Part shown: positions 50,164 to 63,200 of the stretch, piece by piece
Numbering within the stretch: position 1 is the first letter of the stretch
Layout: each line of letters begins with the position of its first letter
Assembly: GCA_025526915.1 (NCBI GenBank)
Contig: JAHLKH010000030.1
Span: 123,101 to 187,100, forward strand
Length of the DNA: 64,000 bases
Origin: Entophlyctis helioformis
Lineage: Eukaryota; Chytridiomycota; Chytridiomycetes; Chytridiales; Chytriomycetaceae
Reading direction: 5' to 3'
Translations under genes and position numbers: made by a program
Notes under the pieces: model-generated
Databases searched by the model: none
The model's input: the letters and a program-made list of their open reading frames with translations, nothing else
What the model was told of the DNA's origin: nothing

Positions 50164-51699
50164 CGAGCTGGGTTGGCCGCAGATCCGGAAACTTGCAATG
50201 CCGCTGGTCAAGAAACTGCGGGCGTTCATCCCGCCGCTGACGACGGGCGCTGCGTCGCTGTCCAAGGGCCAGTCGGGCCGCATCGGTGTCGTTGGCGGCA
50301 GCTTCGAGTACACGGGTGCCCCCTTTTACGCATCCATGGCTGCGCTGCGGACAGTGAGTCTGTGCCTGCCGCTCCGGCCGCTGGCGTGCCTGCCACCATG
50401 AAAGCTTGTATCTGACGGGGGCCGTGCGTGGAGCAGGGAGCAGACCTCTGCCATGTCTTTTGTGCGCTGGATGCAGCGACCGTCATCAAGGTATGTCTGC
50501 GTGCGTACACTCCGCTCTCGGCAGCCTGGGCCAGCCAGACTGACGCCGCCCTGCGACCCCAGTCCTACTCACCCGAGCTTGTTGTGCATCCGTACATGCG
50601 GACCGAGACGTGAGTTTTGCGCTTGCTGTGTCGGCCACTCCTTGCCGAGATCGGCATCCGATGCACAACCCAGCTGCTGATAGCGCGGCTGCTGTGCCAC
50701 CGAGCCGCAGAGACTTTATGGGCGTCAATCCGGGACGCATCGATGCTGAGCTGGATCGCATCGTCGAAAACATCATTCCGACCATGCAGCGTCTGGATGT
50801 GCTCGTGGTCGGCCCTGGCCTCTCTCGCGACAACATCATGGTCCGCACGGCTGCCAAGATCATCCAAAGCGCAGTCGCCATGAACCTCAACCTTGTCATT
50901 GATGCCGTGAGTGGAGTGGGGGTGCCTCGAACACAAGTGTCTTGCACGGATGGAAATCGAATGCTGACCTGCGTTGTCTGGTGCGGCAGGATGGGATCTA
51001 TGTTATCCAGCAGGGTCTTGGCATGATTCAAGGCTACCAGAACGTGGTGCTCACTCCTAATGCCAAGGAATTCCAGCGTCTCTGCCAGGCAGCAGTATGT
51101 TTGAGCGTGTGCTGGGCATGGCTTGTGTTGCACGCTGACACGCGCAATCTGTTCAAACATAGAACGTGCCGCCAGACAATGACCGCGAGGCAGCCACGAA
51201 GCGACTCAGCAAAGCATTGGGCAACATCACCATTCTGCACAAGGGCGAGTCGGATATTGTCACAAACGGCCGGAACGTGCTCGCGTGCTCCACCTCTGGA
51301 TCGCCGCGGCGGTGTGGCGGACAGGGCGATATCCTTGCAGGAATTCTGGCGACGTTTCTTGCATGGTGCAACCTGCACAGAAGCGGCGTTCTGCGGTGTG
51401 TCTCGAGAGCCTGCTGTGCCAGTGGTCGTCGTGGTGCTTTGCAGCGGATGGCAGGCTGACACGGCATGTCGTGCTATGGCATGGCCTGCCGTTACAGGAG
51501 GACCAACTCAAACGACGGCGGCATGAACGCAGAGAGCCTGCTGGACATGGCGCCGTACCTGTCTGCATACGCAGCATCGCGCCTGACGCGCGAGTGCGCA
51601 GCCATGGCATTCCAGAAGAAGAAGCGGTCCATGGTCGCGTCAGACATCCTGGCAGAGATCGGCGACACATTTGAGCGTGTGCTTGGCGGCGATGCGTGA
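50153..51699 (+). CDS. ATP-dependent NAD(P)H-hydrate dehydratase (CARKD/NNRD)
   Basis: Repairs hydrated NADH/NADPH using ATP. Exons: 50153-50353, 50437-50490, 50563-50609, 50684-50906, 50990-51094, 51163-51365 and 51498-51699, giving 344 residues, all in phase. Motifs: [56 protein letters not shown], the substrate/ATP loop KGESDIV and [10 protein letters not shown] with the catalytic aspartate. The acceptor of exon 4 (GATAG at 50683) is the least certain. The start could instead be the ATG at 50198 ([14 protein letters not shown]), which looks like a mitochondrial-type presequence. It is divergent from TANGO2, with start codons overlapping by 11 bp if 50153 is used. Confidence 0.93.
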
Positions 51700-51862
51700 G
51701 CGCAAGTGCGTGCAGCGTGCCTGGATGTGGAGCGTGCGCCGTGTGGGTCGCCTGTGGGCTGCATGTGGATCTGCTGCTGCCAGTCGGCGCCCAATGAATA
51801 CGTCCAGGCGTACACTTGCCCTTTTTGTGTCGACTCAGCCGTTCAACGCGTCGTGAACTGCC

Positions 51863-52466
51863 ATGTCGGTGCCCGCTGCGAACACGGGCGCTGCGACTGG
51901 TCCTGCGGCTGCGTCTTCGGCTGCGTCTGCGTCTGCAGCGGCGGCGGCGGCAGCAGGCGCAGCAGCCCCGGCATTGCTGGCTGCCCCGCCCGGGATGGAC
52001 CGCCAAGAGAGCAACGCCAGCAACGCCGCCGCACCCGATACCCACAGCACCCCCGCCCCCACAGCCGCCGCGCCTGGGCCGCCAGCACCCGCCTCTGCGC
52101 CGGCACAACCCGACGTTGTCTTTGTGACATCGTCCTTGACGCTGCTGCCGCGGACAGCCGAACGGCGGCCGGCGAGCGTCGGACACCGCCCGGGCATCCC
52201 CACAGACACCGCACAACGAGGTAGGAACGGCCGCTGCCGTGCCGGCCCACCATGCCGCTCCTCCTGCTCACCCATGCCTGGCCCAGACGCCCTGCAAGCC
52301 AGAATCACGGCTCTGACGGGCGGCCTTCCGCCGCTCGTGCTGGCCAGAAACTACAGGCACGGCCTGCCGTCGCACCAACGCGACCAGCAACCGGTACACA
52401 ACCAGCAGCAGCAGCCGCACGCACGGGACGGGCAGAATGGACCATCGGACGGGCATAGAAACGGGC

Positions 52467-52497
<31 letters not shown>

Positions 52498-54201
52498 GTC
52501 GGCGGCGAGAGATCCGCTGTCGTAGGCCCTGTGCCGTCCAGATCTGGACCGTGCAAGCGTTGGCGGTGGCTGGCATTCACGAATCCGGCGCGGTCCGACT
52601 CGCTGCAGCTGTACCATTGGGAGTCGGATCCAGACACGGTTGGTGCGTCGGCTGCTGGCCCTCCTTGCCCTGTGTTCGTCCGTATTGCCGTCTGTGGTTG
52701 GCTGACCTGATCCGGATTGCGGCGGGCATTTGCAACAGTATCCCGGTTCGCGCAGCTTGGTGTTGCTGCCAATGTGATGACATACACGGACGACGAGTAC
52801 GAGCAGCACCTCACGGGTAAGCCATTATCGTATCGTTTTCTCGCCGTGCCGTGCCGTGTTAACGATCCATGCCGTGTTAACGATCCGTCTACTCATGGCG
52901 CGACGGGACTCTTGGTTGTGAACAGATCCGAGCTGGACGAGAGAAGAAACAGATCACCTATTCCAACTGTGTCGCGACTATGAGCTGCGGTTCTTTGTGA
53001 TTGCAGACAGATACGAGCAGGCTGTATCACGGTCACTCGAGGTAATGCCCCATCGCACACCATGGACAAGCAGCCGCAACTCACTGGCGTGCTCTGAACA
53101 GGATCTCAAGGACCGCTACTACTCAGTCTGCCGCGCGCTGATCCTGGTGCGGCACGGCATCCAAGACATCCAAAGTAAACAGCAGAGCGCCAAGTTCGCC
53201 TACGACCGCGCGCGCGAAGAAGAGCGCAAACGGCTTCTGCTGCAGCTGTACGACCGGTCACCTGCGCAGGTCGAGGAAGAGGAGCGGCTCATGCACGAGC
53301 TCAAGAAACGCGAGCTGCGCGAAGACAGGTGGATGAAGGACCGCGAGGCTATCCTGCGGTCGCTCATGAACCATGAACTCGCGCATCACGCCAGCACGCC
53401 CTTGTTGCCGCCCATCTCGGACTCGCCTGTCGCAGGCAACGGTGCCGGCCCGTCGTTTGCGACGTCGGGCAGCGTGCCGGGCACGTCGGGTGTTGGCCTC
53501 GCCATCTCCACGTCGACGAGCGGATCGACTGGCGGTGGCGGCGGCGGGTCAAGCAGACGGCGCAAGCGACAGAGCAATGTGCGTGGAGACGAAACGCCAG
53601 TCTCGGCTACTCCGGCCCCGCCGTCGGCCGAGCTCGCACGGGTCAGGCGACGCGAGGTCGATGAATCGCCTCTTCGGCGCGAGAAGCTTCCCAGTGGTGT
53701 GCATCTGCGGTCGTCGCGTCTCACGCTCGTCAAAGCCGCCGTCTTGCCCAAGACCAACGCGGTCCTCGAGGAGTATGGCATTGGTACGTGCGACGTCTGC
53801 TTTGCCCGCCGCGACTGCCGGCCTTTGGTATTGGCACAGCGGGCTTACATGCATGGCCGGTGCAGGGATCACGCCCAAGATGCCGACGGCAAACGTGTGC
53901 GCCAAGTTTGACGAGCTGCGGCAGAGCATCGTGACGCTGCTGGACCTGAAACGGTCGCTCGACCGCACAGAGCATGAGATCAAGGTGGCGCAAACACGGC
54001 GCAAGGCGTTGCGCGAGGAGTCGGCTCTGTCTGCTGCGCAAACGCCTGTGCCGGCCGCCCCGTCGCTGGTACGTCACCATGGCTTCATGCACGCCCATGA
54101 CAGTCACTGATGCGCTTCTTGCCTCCCTGTCTGTGATCCAGAAACGGCCGTTTGTGTCGCCACCGTCACAGAGCCGTGACACCAAGCGGTCTCGCAACTG
54201 A
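51863..54201 (+). CDS. SWC4: SWC4/DMAP1, SWR1 and NuA4 complex subunit
   Basis: Shared subunit of the SWR1 (H2A.Z exchange) and NuA4 (histone acetylation) complexes. Exons: 51863-52220, 52287-about 52521, 52542-52642, 52739-52816, 52926-53041, 53102-53783, 53866-54068 and 54142-54201. The N-terminus is Ala/Pro-rich. RWRWLAFTNPARSDS is the family's conserved tryptophan block. The SANT-like domain DPSWTREETDHLFQLC to RYYSVCRALI follows, then a charged coil (REEERKRLLLQLYDRSPAQV) and the DMAP1 C-terminal block GVHLRSSRL with FDELRQSIVTLLDLK. It ends with basic DTKRSRN, a likely nuclear signal. The exon 2/3 junction is ambiguous: either a 20-nt intron (52522-52541) or a 173-nt intron with a weak GTCGCA donor. 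Confidence 0.92.
52470..52497 (+). repeat. GACGCA repeat in SWC4
   Basis: Four to five GACGCA units; coding for alternating Asp-Ala if exon 2 extends to 52521, otherwise intronic. Confidence 0.7.
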
Positions 54202-54332
54202 CCCTCACAACCACGCGTTGAGAAGAGAGCACTGTACATAAAATCACTCGTCTCGTTCATCACACGTCACCCTTTCATTCATGGACATGCTGCCAACCAT
54301 ATGAGCCATCAGTCACTGCTCGGACGAATCCG

Positions 54333-56880
54333 TCACTCGTGGAAATCCAGGAACGGCTGCAACCGTGCAGCAACATCATCCGCGAACGAGAAGCGCGTCA
54401 AATGGCCATAGTACGTGGTCGTGACACGGTAGATGGATCCCTGCAGAGCAGCAATGCACACGCCCATGTCTTCAGGCACGACCCATGCAGCCGACTTGGA
54501 CGACTGGCGGTGCCAGGCAGAGAGCACAGGGAGCGGGCGGTTCATCGAGTCACGGTGGGAGGCAGACAGAAAATGCTCAAGACCCAGAAGAGAGCGGACA
54601 AGAGTGTGCAACACGGCCGGCACGTCGCGGTGCACAATGCCATACTTGTCTTCGCTGGACGCAGCGACAGCAAGACCGGTGAGGGCTGCACGCATGCGTC
54701 GGTTCGCCAGCAAGTCAGTCAGTGTATGCTCACACCCCAAGGGTAGCACAGACACGTGCGCATCTCACCATCGATTGTCCAAAGGTGCAGTTGGAGGTCC
54801 TTCATGAGACACGATGCGCGACGGAGGACAGTCTCGTCGAGGAAGTATGCGCCAAGGGACCATCGCTCCATCTGGCGTGCAAGCGCCGTGAGGAACTCGC
54901 GAGACCCAGGCACAGGCGTGGCTTGGAGCTCAGCAGCCTTGCCATCAGTCGCCACAGACCCAGCACCAACACCGCCTGGGGAAGTGGCTGCCGTGCCGCG
55001 GCGACGGAGACCAGACGCATCAGCAGCTTGGACAAGCGGGCTGCGCGAAGCATCAGAAGCAGGGCCGGTCGAATCGAGCAGCAAGTCACGGAGCGGCGAT
55101 CTCTTGGATTGCAGAGGTGGGTAGATCGGCCCAGTTTTTGTTGGCGAAATGTTGGACATCCTTGAGCCTCGCGGAGTGGGGGAGGACGGGAGTTGTGAGG
55201 CCCGCTTGTCAAGCTGGGGCTCGGCAATAGGGACTGCAGCAACACGGCTGGGGTGCAGCAGCCACTGATGCAGGAGGTGCCGAGTCGACCATGGCACCAA
55301 CAACGCGTCCATCTTCCGATGCTTGCTGGAGCAGCGTGGTCAGGCTGTCGATGGATCCAGAGAGAGTGCTCAAGAGCGACTTCCATGCGGGGCGGCTGGA
55401 CTCGACATCGTTGAAGATCTCGCGACGAAGCTCGGGCGAGTAACGCACAATCCAGTGCAAGTTCATCAGAGCAATATGTCTGTGGTAGTCGTCCAGGTTC
55501 TCTCCCAGAGACGCGATGATCTGGCTGAGCTTCGGCTTTGGAAGAATGACCTACCCAATGCAGGCAAGCGTGTCAGCCGGTCCAAATGGCATACTGCAAG
55601 AAGGAGATGAAAGAGCGACTTGTCATACAGAGGTGGCGTGGAGGCTGACGAGATTGTGTCACACTCGAACAGAATCATGGCAAACATGGCAGACGAGAAC
55701 AGCTGTGCCAGCAAGCGGATATCAAGAAGCGTCGACGCGAACACGTTGGGGTATGGCAAGAGCCTGTCGGAGCGGGGCAAAGAAGGTCAGCCTGATCTGT
55801 CTGTGTGCGCTGGGCAGCGAATGGCCGGGCTTACTTGGCCTTGAAGGCAGCAAAGATTGAATAGACACCGTAATGAGCGAGCCATCCAAAGCAAGCAAAG
55901 AAGACGCAGTACAGCACAGTCGCAATGGCACCAAAGCGAATGCCGCGACTGAACGACCTCGCAAAGACGGACTTGGAGCGTAAGTTGACAGATCTCTGTA
56001 TCGCGGGGATGTGTGAGCCAACCAGCTATGCAGTCAAATGCGTGGCAGAATACATACCTGCAGCATGGGAAAGTGCAGCTGGTCTGCCTGGACCCAGTTT
56101 CTGTAAATGGCATAGACCGGGCCGACCAGCAGTTGGAACAGCAGCATGAATGTGCTCTTTGGATCAATGGTCGGCGGCGAGAATTGCCTGAGGAGATCGG
56201 TCAGCACGGCTCAGATGGCAATGAAAGCCAAGCCAGATTCAGCCTGCGTGCCACTTACCCCTTTGGATACATGTAAAAGGCGTGGCCGAGATTGTGCAGA
56301 TTGGCGAATGTCCTGAGCAGCACCACGGATGCAATGCAGTGGACGGCAACAGACGCGAGCAGCCGGATGTTTGCTGTGTTGTACAGCCAGAGGAGGTTGT
56401 TTGGATAGACGCTTGCGGATGCTGGCCACGACAAGATGGGCAATCTGTCAGGCAGCTACCCAGAGAGCCGTGCATGGTTGAGCAGCAATGAATGCAATGC
56501 CAGCAACGAACCCTTGAAAGACAACGAGCGCCAGTAGACGAGGCCAGCGAGCACAGATGCAGCCACAAGCGTGTTCAGCCAGACACGCAGACTGACGAAT
56601 CTGGACAGCAGCGAGAGAAGGCCTGCAGTGTGTGGGCCGCCCATGTCAGCTCGAGGCTCTCAGCAGTCGCAGGCAGGCAGTCGCAGCGGCATCGCAGGCA
56701 GTCGCAGACAAGACGGACGTGCATGGCACGACAAGCAATGCACATGAACGCACCCCAGGACGCAGAGGCAGGCGGCACGTAAAAGAGCAGCGAGGCGAGC
56801 AGGGCAGCCAGCGACGTGTGCACAAGGCACGCACTCAGCGCCTGCTGCACGACGGGGCGGACAGCAGCAACAAACGACAT
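54333..56880 (-). CDS. NDC1: NDC1, transmembrane nucleoporin
   Basis: Pore-membrane nucleoporin needed to insert nuclear pores and spindle pole bodies. Exons found: 56880-56754, 56622-56460, 56444-56259, 56187-56058, 55995-55835, 55763-55595, 55550 onward, and a last exon ending at the stop 54333. The N-terminal half has about six membrane segments (from ALLASLLFYVPPAS to LYCVFFACFGWLAHYGVYS, with NWVQADQLHFPML between). The soluble C-terminal half includes YGIVHRDVPAVLHTLVRSLLGLE, typical of NDC1. The frame changes near 55245, inside a CCCC run, and the final intron near 54760-54775 does not phase, so the middle of the C-terminal part is provisional. It starts 88 bp from the divergent NAA35 gene. 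Confidence 0.82.
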
Positions 56881-56968
56881 CCCGCTCCTGCTGTTGCCGT
56901 GCTGTTGGTGCGACTGTTGAGGGCTTGACCCGAGATCACGACGATCTGTTGACGAGAGCGAGCCAAGC
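56881..56968. promoter_or_regulatory. Shared NDC1/NAA35 divergent promoter region
   Basis: Only 88 bp separate the two start codons, so both promoters must lie here or in the first exons. No TATA box recognised. Confidence 0.4.
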
Positions 56969-59900
56969 ATGCAGCCGGCGGCAACAACGACAGCACCTGC
57001 AGCGGCCGGCAAAGGCACTGGCCGGCAGTACGAGGACTTTACGGACCTGCTGCGCGAAGGGAGCAAAGGTGCGGCTGGCTGTCTGGCTGTCTGGCTGTCA
57101 GGCTGTCTGTGTGTTGTGGCTGCGGGTGCTGACCAGCAGACAGAACTGGGACAAGCCGAGCTGCTCATTGCCAACCACTTTACCCTGCAGGATGCCGTGC
57201 AGGCCATTTCTGTACGTGCGCTGCTGCTGCTGTTGCTGCCGCTGCTGCTGTTGTTCTCCTGCCAAGCTGCGGATGCAACCCACACTGATAGCCCTGCTCT
57301 AGATCATGGATCCCCGCATGGACACCGGCGTGAACGTTCCAAACGCCGATCGTGGCCACTTGGCTGTGGCTGGCATCGCAGACAAAACCGAGTGGTCGCT
57401 GGCCGAGATCACTGCCATCTGCGACCAGCTCATTGCCCGCGAGGTACAGCTGCCCCGTCCCCTTGGATCAATCGACACATGCCGGCTGACTCTGCTGGCC
57501 CTGTGGACGCTGCGACAGATGAGCTGGCTGTCTGGCCAGTTGGTCGCACAGACCGTGTTTACATGCATCTACATGCACGACATTCCGATGGTCTCGAGCA
57601 CCATCCTGCGCACGTTCATGCAGGCGTTGATTCGCCACATGGCGCTTGCGCGGGCCATCATCATGAAGGAGCAGATCTACTTTGTGAGTCGGCGCCAGCC
57701 GGATGGCGGCATGAACAGCAAGTGACGATGGCTGACGAACATGGAATGCTTGGATGTGTCCAGGAAGAAGACTTTTGGGTCGATCTTGCAAGCTTTTCTC
57801 TCGACGAGTCTGCCTATGGCAACCACATTGAGAGGGTCTATACGACACTCATCAGCAATGTGCAGGCGGTCATCGACTCTGGCGCTCAGGATGGTTCGTG
57901 TGGGCTGGCTCCGTTGACGGTGGTGGTTTGCACTGACGAATCCGTGTCCTTACAGACAAGCTGCTTCAAGCCATGGATCCGTACGTCGTCTATGGCACGG
58001 ATGCACAGGCAACGCTCGCGATGACAAACCGTCTGCTGGATCGCCTCGTGTTTCTGCAGGTATGGCTCGTCTGTCTTGGAGGCCAGACGCTTCTCGTTCG
58101 TGCAGCTATATGCCGACTGATGCACTTGCTCTGCAATAGAATGCCACACAACTTGCGCAGCACATGTTCATGGTCGACTTGGATGGCATTGCACAAAGCA
58201 TTCCCAAAACGCGAGATGCACTTGCCGCTATCCTCAAGACTCCCATCGAGTTCAACACTGATGGTAACCTCGCTGCTTGCGGCCGTTTGTGATTGCATCG
58301 GCCTGACACCTGCATTACATGCAGCCGCCTTTGATCAGCTTGTCAACCGCAAGCGATTCGCCCAATGCCCGCCATGCCAAGCAAGCAAGTTTGAAGCTGC
58401 GAGTGAATTGAACGCGTGGATGGCGCTGCTTGGCCATGTGGAGACGGTTGCGACGTGGCCTGTGACCGAGACGGCTGCCACCATCATGGTAAAGCCGAGC
58501 AGATACTGCGCAGCAGACGCGTGTGCTCGGGCAAGACTGACTGTGAGACGGACAAACAGGAAACAGCCGAACGGTTTACAGCCAAGGCGCAGACGACATC
58601 CATTCTGGTCAAGTCGTTCATGCACGTGAGTAGCACTGCTATGCAGTCTTGCGCGATGGACAGGACTGACAGTGTGCTCAAGAGAATATTTGTGCAAGAC
58701 GAAAGTCTGCTGGGCAAGACACCGATGCAGTTGGCCGTCCGCGACCTGATTCTCTCGACCGTCTCTCCACCTTACAGCGACGACATGGGTGAACGGATTC
58801 GTGAAATCTTTGACCTAATCGTGAGCAGATGTGCCGAAGTAAGTTGGGCCAAGCGTGCATCAGCACCGTGACAACTGCTGCTTATTGACTGGTCATCACC
58901 TGCGGCATTTTTGGCCAGGCGTTCGAGGTCAATCTCAAGCTGTTCTGCTACAACCGTGCCCGCCAACGCCGTCGTCTGGTCCGTGTCATTGAGAACTGGG
59001 AGCTTGCGCAACAGGAGCTGGAAGCATACGACCTTGAGCTCCACGAAACGACCGCCAAGACCCTCGGTCTCGTTGACGAAGACGAAGCGCAGGGATGTCC
59101 ATACTACTTCTCATCGTGGATCTACACGCAGAAACTGTCGTGTCTGTCGCTCTACTACTCGATGGGCTTCGAGCTCGAGCTCTACTCGGTCAACGAGTAC
59201 CCAATGATCTTCTGGTACCTCAACTACTTGCACGCAAACCTTGCGGATTACGTTGCGAGGATCCATGCCCAGCGGAGGAGTGGCGTTGACAGACAGCCGC
59301 AGTCCATGTCCGTCTCGCCGACGCCTGGGACTCTTGGGGCTGTTGATCTCAAGACGCGGCTGGTGTTCATGTATCAGCTCGAGACGTCAAAGAAACTCAT
59401 TGACTTGGGTCTCCTCCATGTAAGTATGGCCGAGCGACCGCCATTGCGGGGCCATGGACCGACGCCAGGCTGACCATGGTGCCGCAAAGATCACTCGCGC
59501 ACTCCGCGCCATGGGACTCTTGGACATTATCGACTTTGGCGTGTACTCCGAGTCGGTGCACTACCAGAAAAGATTCAAGCTCATGGGCATGCTCGCGAGC
59601 CCGACACTGCTGCAGGTCGGCGAGTACCTCGAGTTTGTGCACCATTCCGTGTCGCGCGTGCCAGAGTTTGTCGAGTCGGCGACACTTGCCTTTCAGTCGG
59701 CCAAACAGCAGCTGGAAGTGCTGCTCAAGGGCATCTCGCAGGACGACCGTGGCCACGACGCGTTCAAGGCATGTCTTTCCTCTCGATCCGGGTTGAGTGT
59801 TTGTGGGGGTTGTGGTCATGCATGACTGACCCGTTTGTGTGTGTATGCTCACAGGAGGAAACACAGTCGCTCATCAAGGTGTGTATATCCAACATGCTGT

Positions 59901-60046
59901 CGGCACGCACGTTCCCGTGGTCTTCGTCCCCACGGCCGTCAGAGACGCCATCCGACACACAGATGCGCATCATTGCCAACCAGCGGCGTGTGCTGTTCGA
60001 GTTCAAGTACCATCCCGCGTACCCTGTGCTCGTCCGATCGCTTTGA
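56969..60046 (+). CDS. NAA35: NAA35/MAK10, NatC N-acetyltransferase auxiliary subunit
   Basis: Large scaffold subunit of NatC, which acetylates N-terminal Met of Met-hydrophobic proteins on the ribosome. Exons: 56969-57068, 57144-57211, 57303-57683, 57764-57893, 57956-58059, 58140-58263, 58325 onward, one ending at 58838, 58919-59419, 59490-59768 and 59855-60046. Landmarks: LLIANHFTLQDAV, IMDPRMDTGV (strongly conserved), GQLVAQTVFTCIYMHD, FEVNLKLFCYNRARQRR, YYSMGFELELYSVNEYPMI and the C-terminal FEFKYHPAYPVL. The intron at 59769-59854 has a GC donor. Between 58480 and 58700 one junction is unclear; the frame reads through without a stop. Convergent with EDE1, 164 bp between stops. Confidence 0.9.
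59769..59854 (+). other. GC-AG intron in NAA35
   Basis: Donor AAG|GCATGT at 59769 and acceptor CACAG at 59854, phase 0 on both sides. The frame is otherwise lost in the intron; no GT donor fits nearby. Confidence 0.75.
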
Positions 60047-60210
60047 ATGCAGCCGCCAGTGTCTTTCTTGGAGGGGATCAATAGACGGCAGTGTATGGGG
60101 TTGCGTTCATTTGATTCGACACGAGAGACAGGCGGTGTTGGATGATACTGTATACGGCATGAGATGTTCGTTGGTGCGGTGCGGTGTGGTGTGGTGGGAT
60201 GGGATGGGTT

Positions 60211-63200
60211 CTATGCGGAACCTATGAGGTAGTTGATGGCTTTGTCAACGTCAAAGTCGTGGCTGTGGACAAATGGTCAGTGTCGGGCGAATGTGGAATG
60301 GCGGGGCACGCGAGTCAATGGTAGTGCTCTTACATTTCAAGGGCATTCAATGCTTGTTCTGTCCACGAGAATGCCAAGCCAAGCAGCGGGCTGTGAGCAA
60401 CAGAACAATCGCAAAATGGGAGAGTCAGGAGAGCTTACCCTTGCTGAAGCCCATGTTGGTCAGGGTCTCGACTTCAGGTGCGTCGGCACCACGCGTGGGC
60501 GAGGCTGCGCGCGGCAATGTGCCCTGCTGTGGAGAAGACGTTGTGGCAGGCGTGCCAAATGCCGAGGCAAAGTCAACAGATCCAAACGGATCCGCTGTGG
60601 CAGGCTTGGACGCCGACGAAGAAGCAGCAGGAGCAGCAAATGCCGGGAAGCCAAAGGCAGAGTCCAGATCCGCGCCAGAAGCAGGCGGCATAGCGCCAGA
60701 AGCTGAAGCAGGAGCGGCAGTAGCAGCACCAAAGGGATCAGACCCAAACGCGCTGTCAAAGTCGCCTGCCTTGAAGGCCGGAGCAGGTGTGGATGCCAAA
60801 GTCGGCGGTGCAAACGCAGTCGAAAACACGGCGTCAAACTCTGACTTGGACGCCGCGCTTGTGGCTGCAGGCGTGGCGGGTCGGACGGCCTTGGGCTCTG
60901 CAAACGACGCATCAAACGTGAATGCATCCGCCGAAAAGTCGTTGGGCTTGGGCTTGGAGAAGGCAGGGTCAAGAGCAGAGCTTGCGGTCGAGTGGATGGT
61001 GTTGGAGTCGCGTGCGCCATGGGCAGCCTTGTCGACGGTGAATGCCTTGGCCATCTCAGCATCAATGTCAAACGCGGGGTTGGCGCCGCTGACCTTGCGC
61101 GCGACAGAGCTCTGGGACGACGGAGTCGTGGGCGGTCTGGGTGCACGGCGGCGAGGCGGTTGTGGCAGAGGCCGGGAATGCAGATGCGAAATCAGGGACG
61201 ATGGACGATGCAGTTGCAGGTGAAGGTGCAGCAAAAGCGTTGGCAAAGCCGGCATCAAAGCCAGCATCAAATTTGGCGGCGGGCACGGCGGTGGTGGTGC
61301 TTGCAGGTGCAGATGTGGCTGCAACAGGAGCGACAATAGACGTGGCAGAAGCAACAGGCGCGTCTGTGCGCGCCATAGGCTCGGACCGCATGGAGCTGAT
61401 GGACTTGGTCGGCGAAAGAGAGCCGCCAGCAACAGGAGTCTTGGGGCGGTTGGTTGCAAACAGCTCGTCAAGCTCGGTCTTGTCCTTGGCATTGAGCTCG
61501 TCGCGCGACAACTTCTTTGTCAACTCGGGCTTGACGGGCGAAGAGGGACCAGAGGCCGTCACGGCAGACGTGGGAGCAGCCGGGATTGCAAGAATGTCGA
61601 CCGACACGGAGCGCGTGGATGCTCAGCAAGGAGCCCTGGCGGGATAGATGCGGTGGACTCGCCAACCTTGACGGGCTTGGACGACGATGGAGGGAGCGGC
61701 GGTGGCGCACCAGAGGGCAATGCAAACGCAGCGTCGTTTCCAGCATCCAAAGCACTCATCGATTTTGCCGTTTCGATCGGCGCAGACGCAGTGGGAGAGG
61801 AGTTGCCGAGGCAGACGCAAGCGACGTGAGCAGCTCCTGGGATCTAGCCACTTCACGCGCACGGCTGGTTTCGGCAGCCCGGATCTTTTCGCGCTCCTTC
61901 TGGTTGATTGCCTGCTGAACAGACGCCTGCTGGTGCAGCTGGGCAGACTTGGTGCGGGCGTATTCCAGGCGCTCCATCTCCTGCGCCAGATCCATCTTGA
62001 CCTGCTGGTTCTCGAGCTGTGCGCTGGAAAGCAGCTTCTGATTGACGTCCAGCAGCTGCATCAACTGGCGCGACTCGGCGCGCACCTTTTCGAGCTCGGT
62101 GCGCATCTGGTTGCTCTCGTCCGTAAACTCTTGGATCTTCTTCTTGGCCTCGGACGTCTCGTGCTGGAAGCGCTGGTTCTGCTCAGTCAGCGACGTCTTT
62201 TCGGTCTTGACGACGTTGACGGCTTCCTCAATCTGGCGGAGCTCCATACGGCTGGACTCGAGACGCTGGATCTCGGCCATGAGCTGGTTCTGTGTATCGC
62301 GCACGATCTGGACCTCGGTCTCGTACGTCGCACGGATGGTGGAAATCTGGATCGACAGCTTGTTCTTTTCCTCGGTGACCGACTTGAACTCGGCGTCGAT
62401 GTCAGCGCGCTTCTTCTTGAGCTCTTCGGCGGTTGGGTGCAGCAGATTCAGCTGTTCGGTCAGGCGCTTGACCTCTTCCTTGCGGACATTGAGATCCGCC
62501 TCGCGCTCGGCGACTTCCTGGTACTGCGACACGCCGACGGGGATCTGCGGGAGAGAAAAGCCGCTGCCGCCAAGCCCAGCCAGCATTCCGGTCGAGTTGG
62601 CGCGGTCGGGACCGAACGGACTTCCGGGGAGCTTGCTGCCGGTCAGATCGTTGGTGAGCTTTGGAGCAATGGTAGGCGTCGGGAGCAGCGGCGCGCCAAA
62701 TGCAGAGTTGGCAAATGGATCGGCAGGCTCGGCGACGAGAGCAGGCCGGGACACGGTCGACGACGACGGCACGGCGTCAAAGATGCTCGGCTGGGTATTG
62801 AGCAGCGACGCCGAGGGTGTAAGCGTCGTAGGCAGAGCAGCACCAGTCATGCGCGTCTTGATGAGACCCATGGCCGTTGCAAAGGCGTCACGAGAAATCC
62901 TGCCCGTCTTGGTGGTGTCCACAAGGTCCCAGATCTGAGCGAGATCGGCCGTTGCGAGCTTGGACTTGAGAAAGAACGAGTAGCTTTCTTCGCCAGTGAG
63001 GTAGCCCTTCTTTTGTGCATCGAGCTTGTCAAAGAAGCCAAAGTACTGCTTGCGTCGTCGTCAGAAAGAGATGGCGCGAGGCTGTCTGTGCTCAATGCGC
63101 CAAACGATGCCTGCTGCATGCCAAGCGATGAAGTGTCCTGTTTCGGACGGCCGGGCGACAGAGGAGCAAGCATGTCCAGCTCTGCACGCGACGAGAGTGC

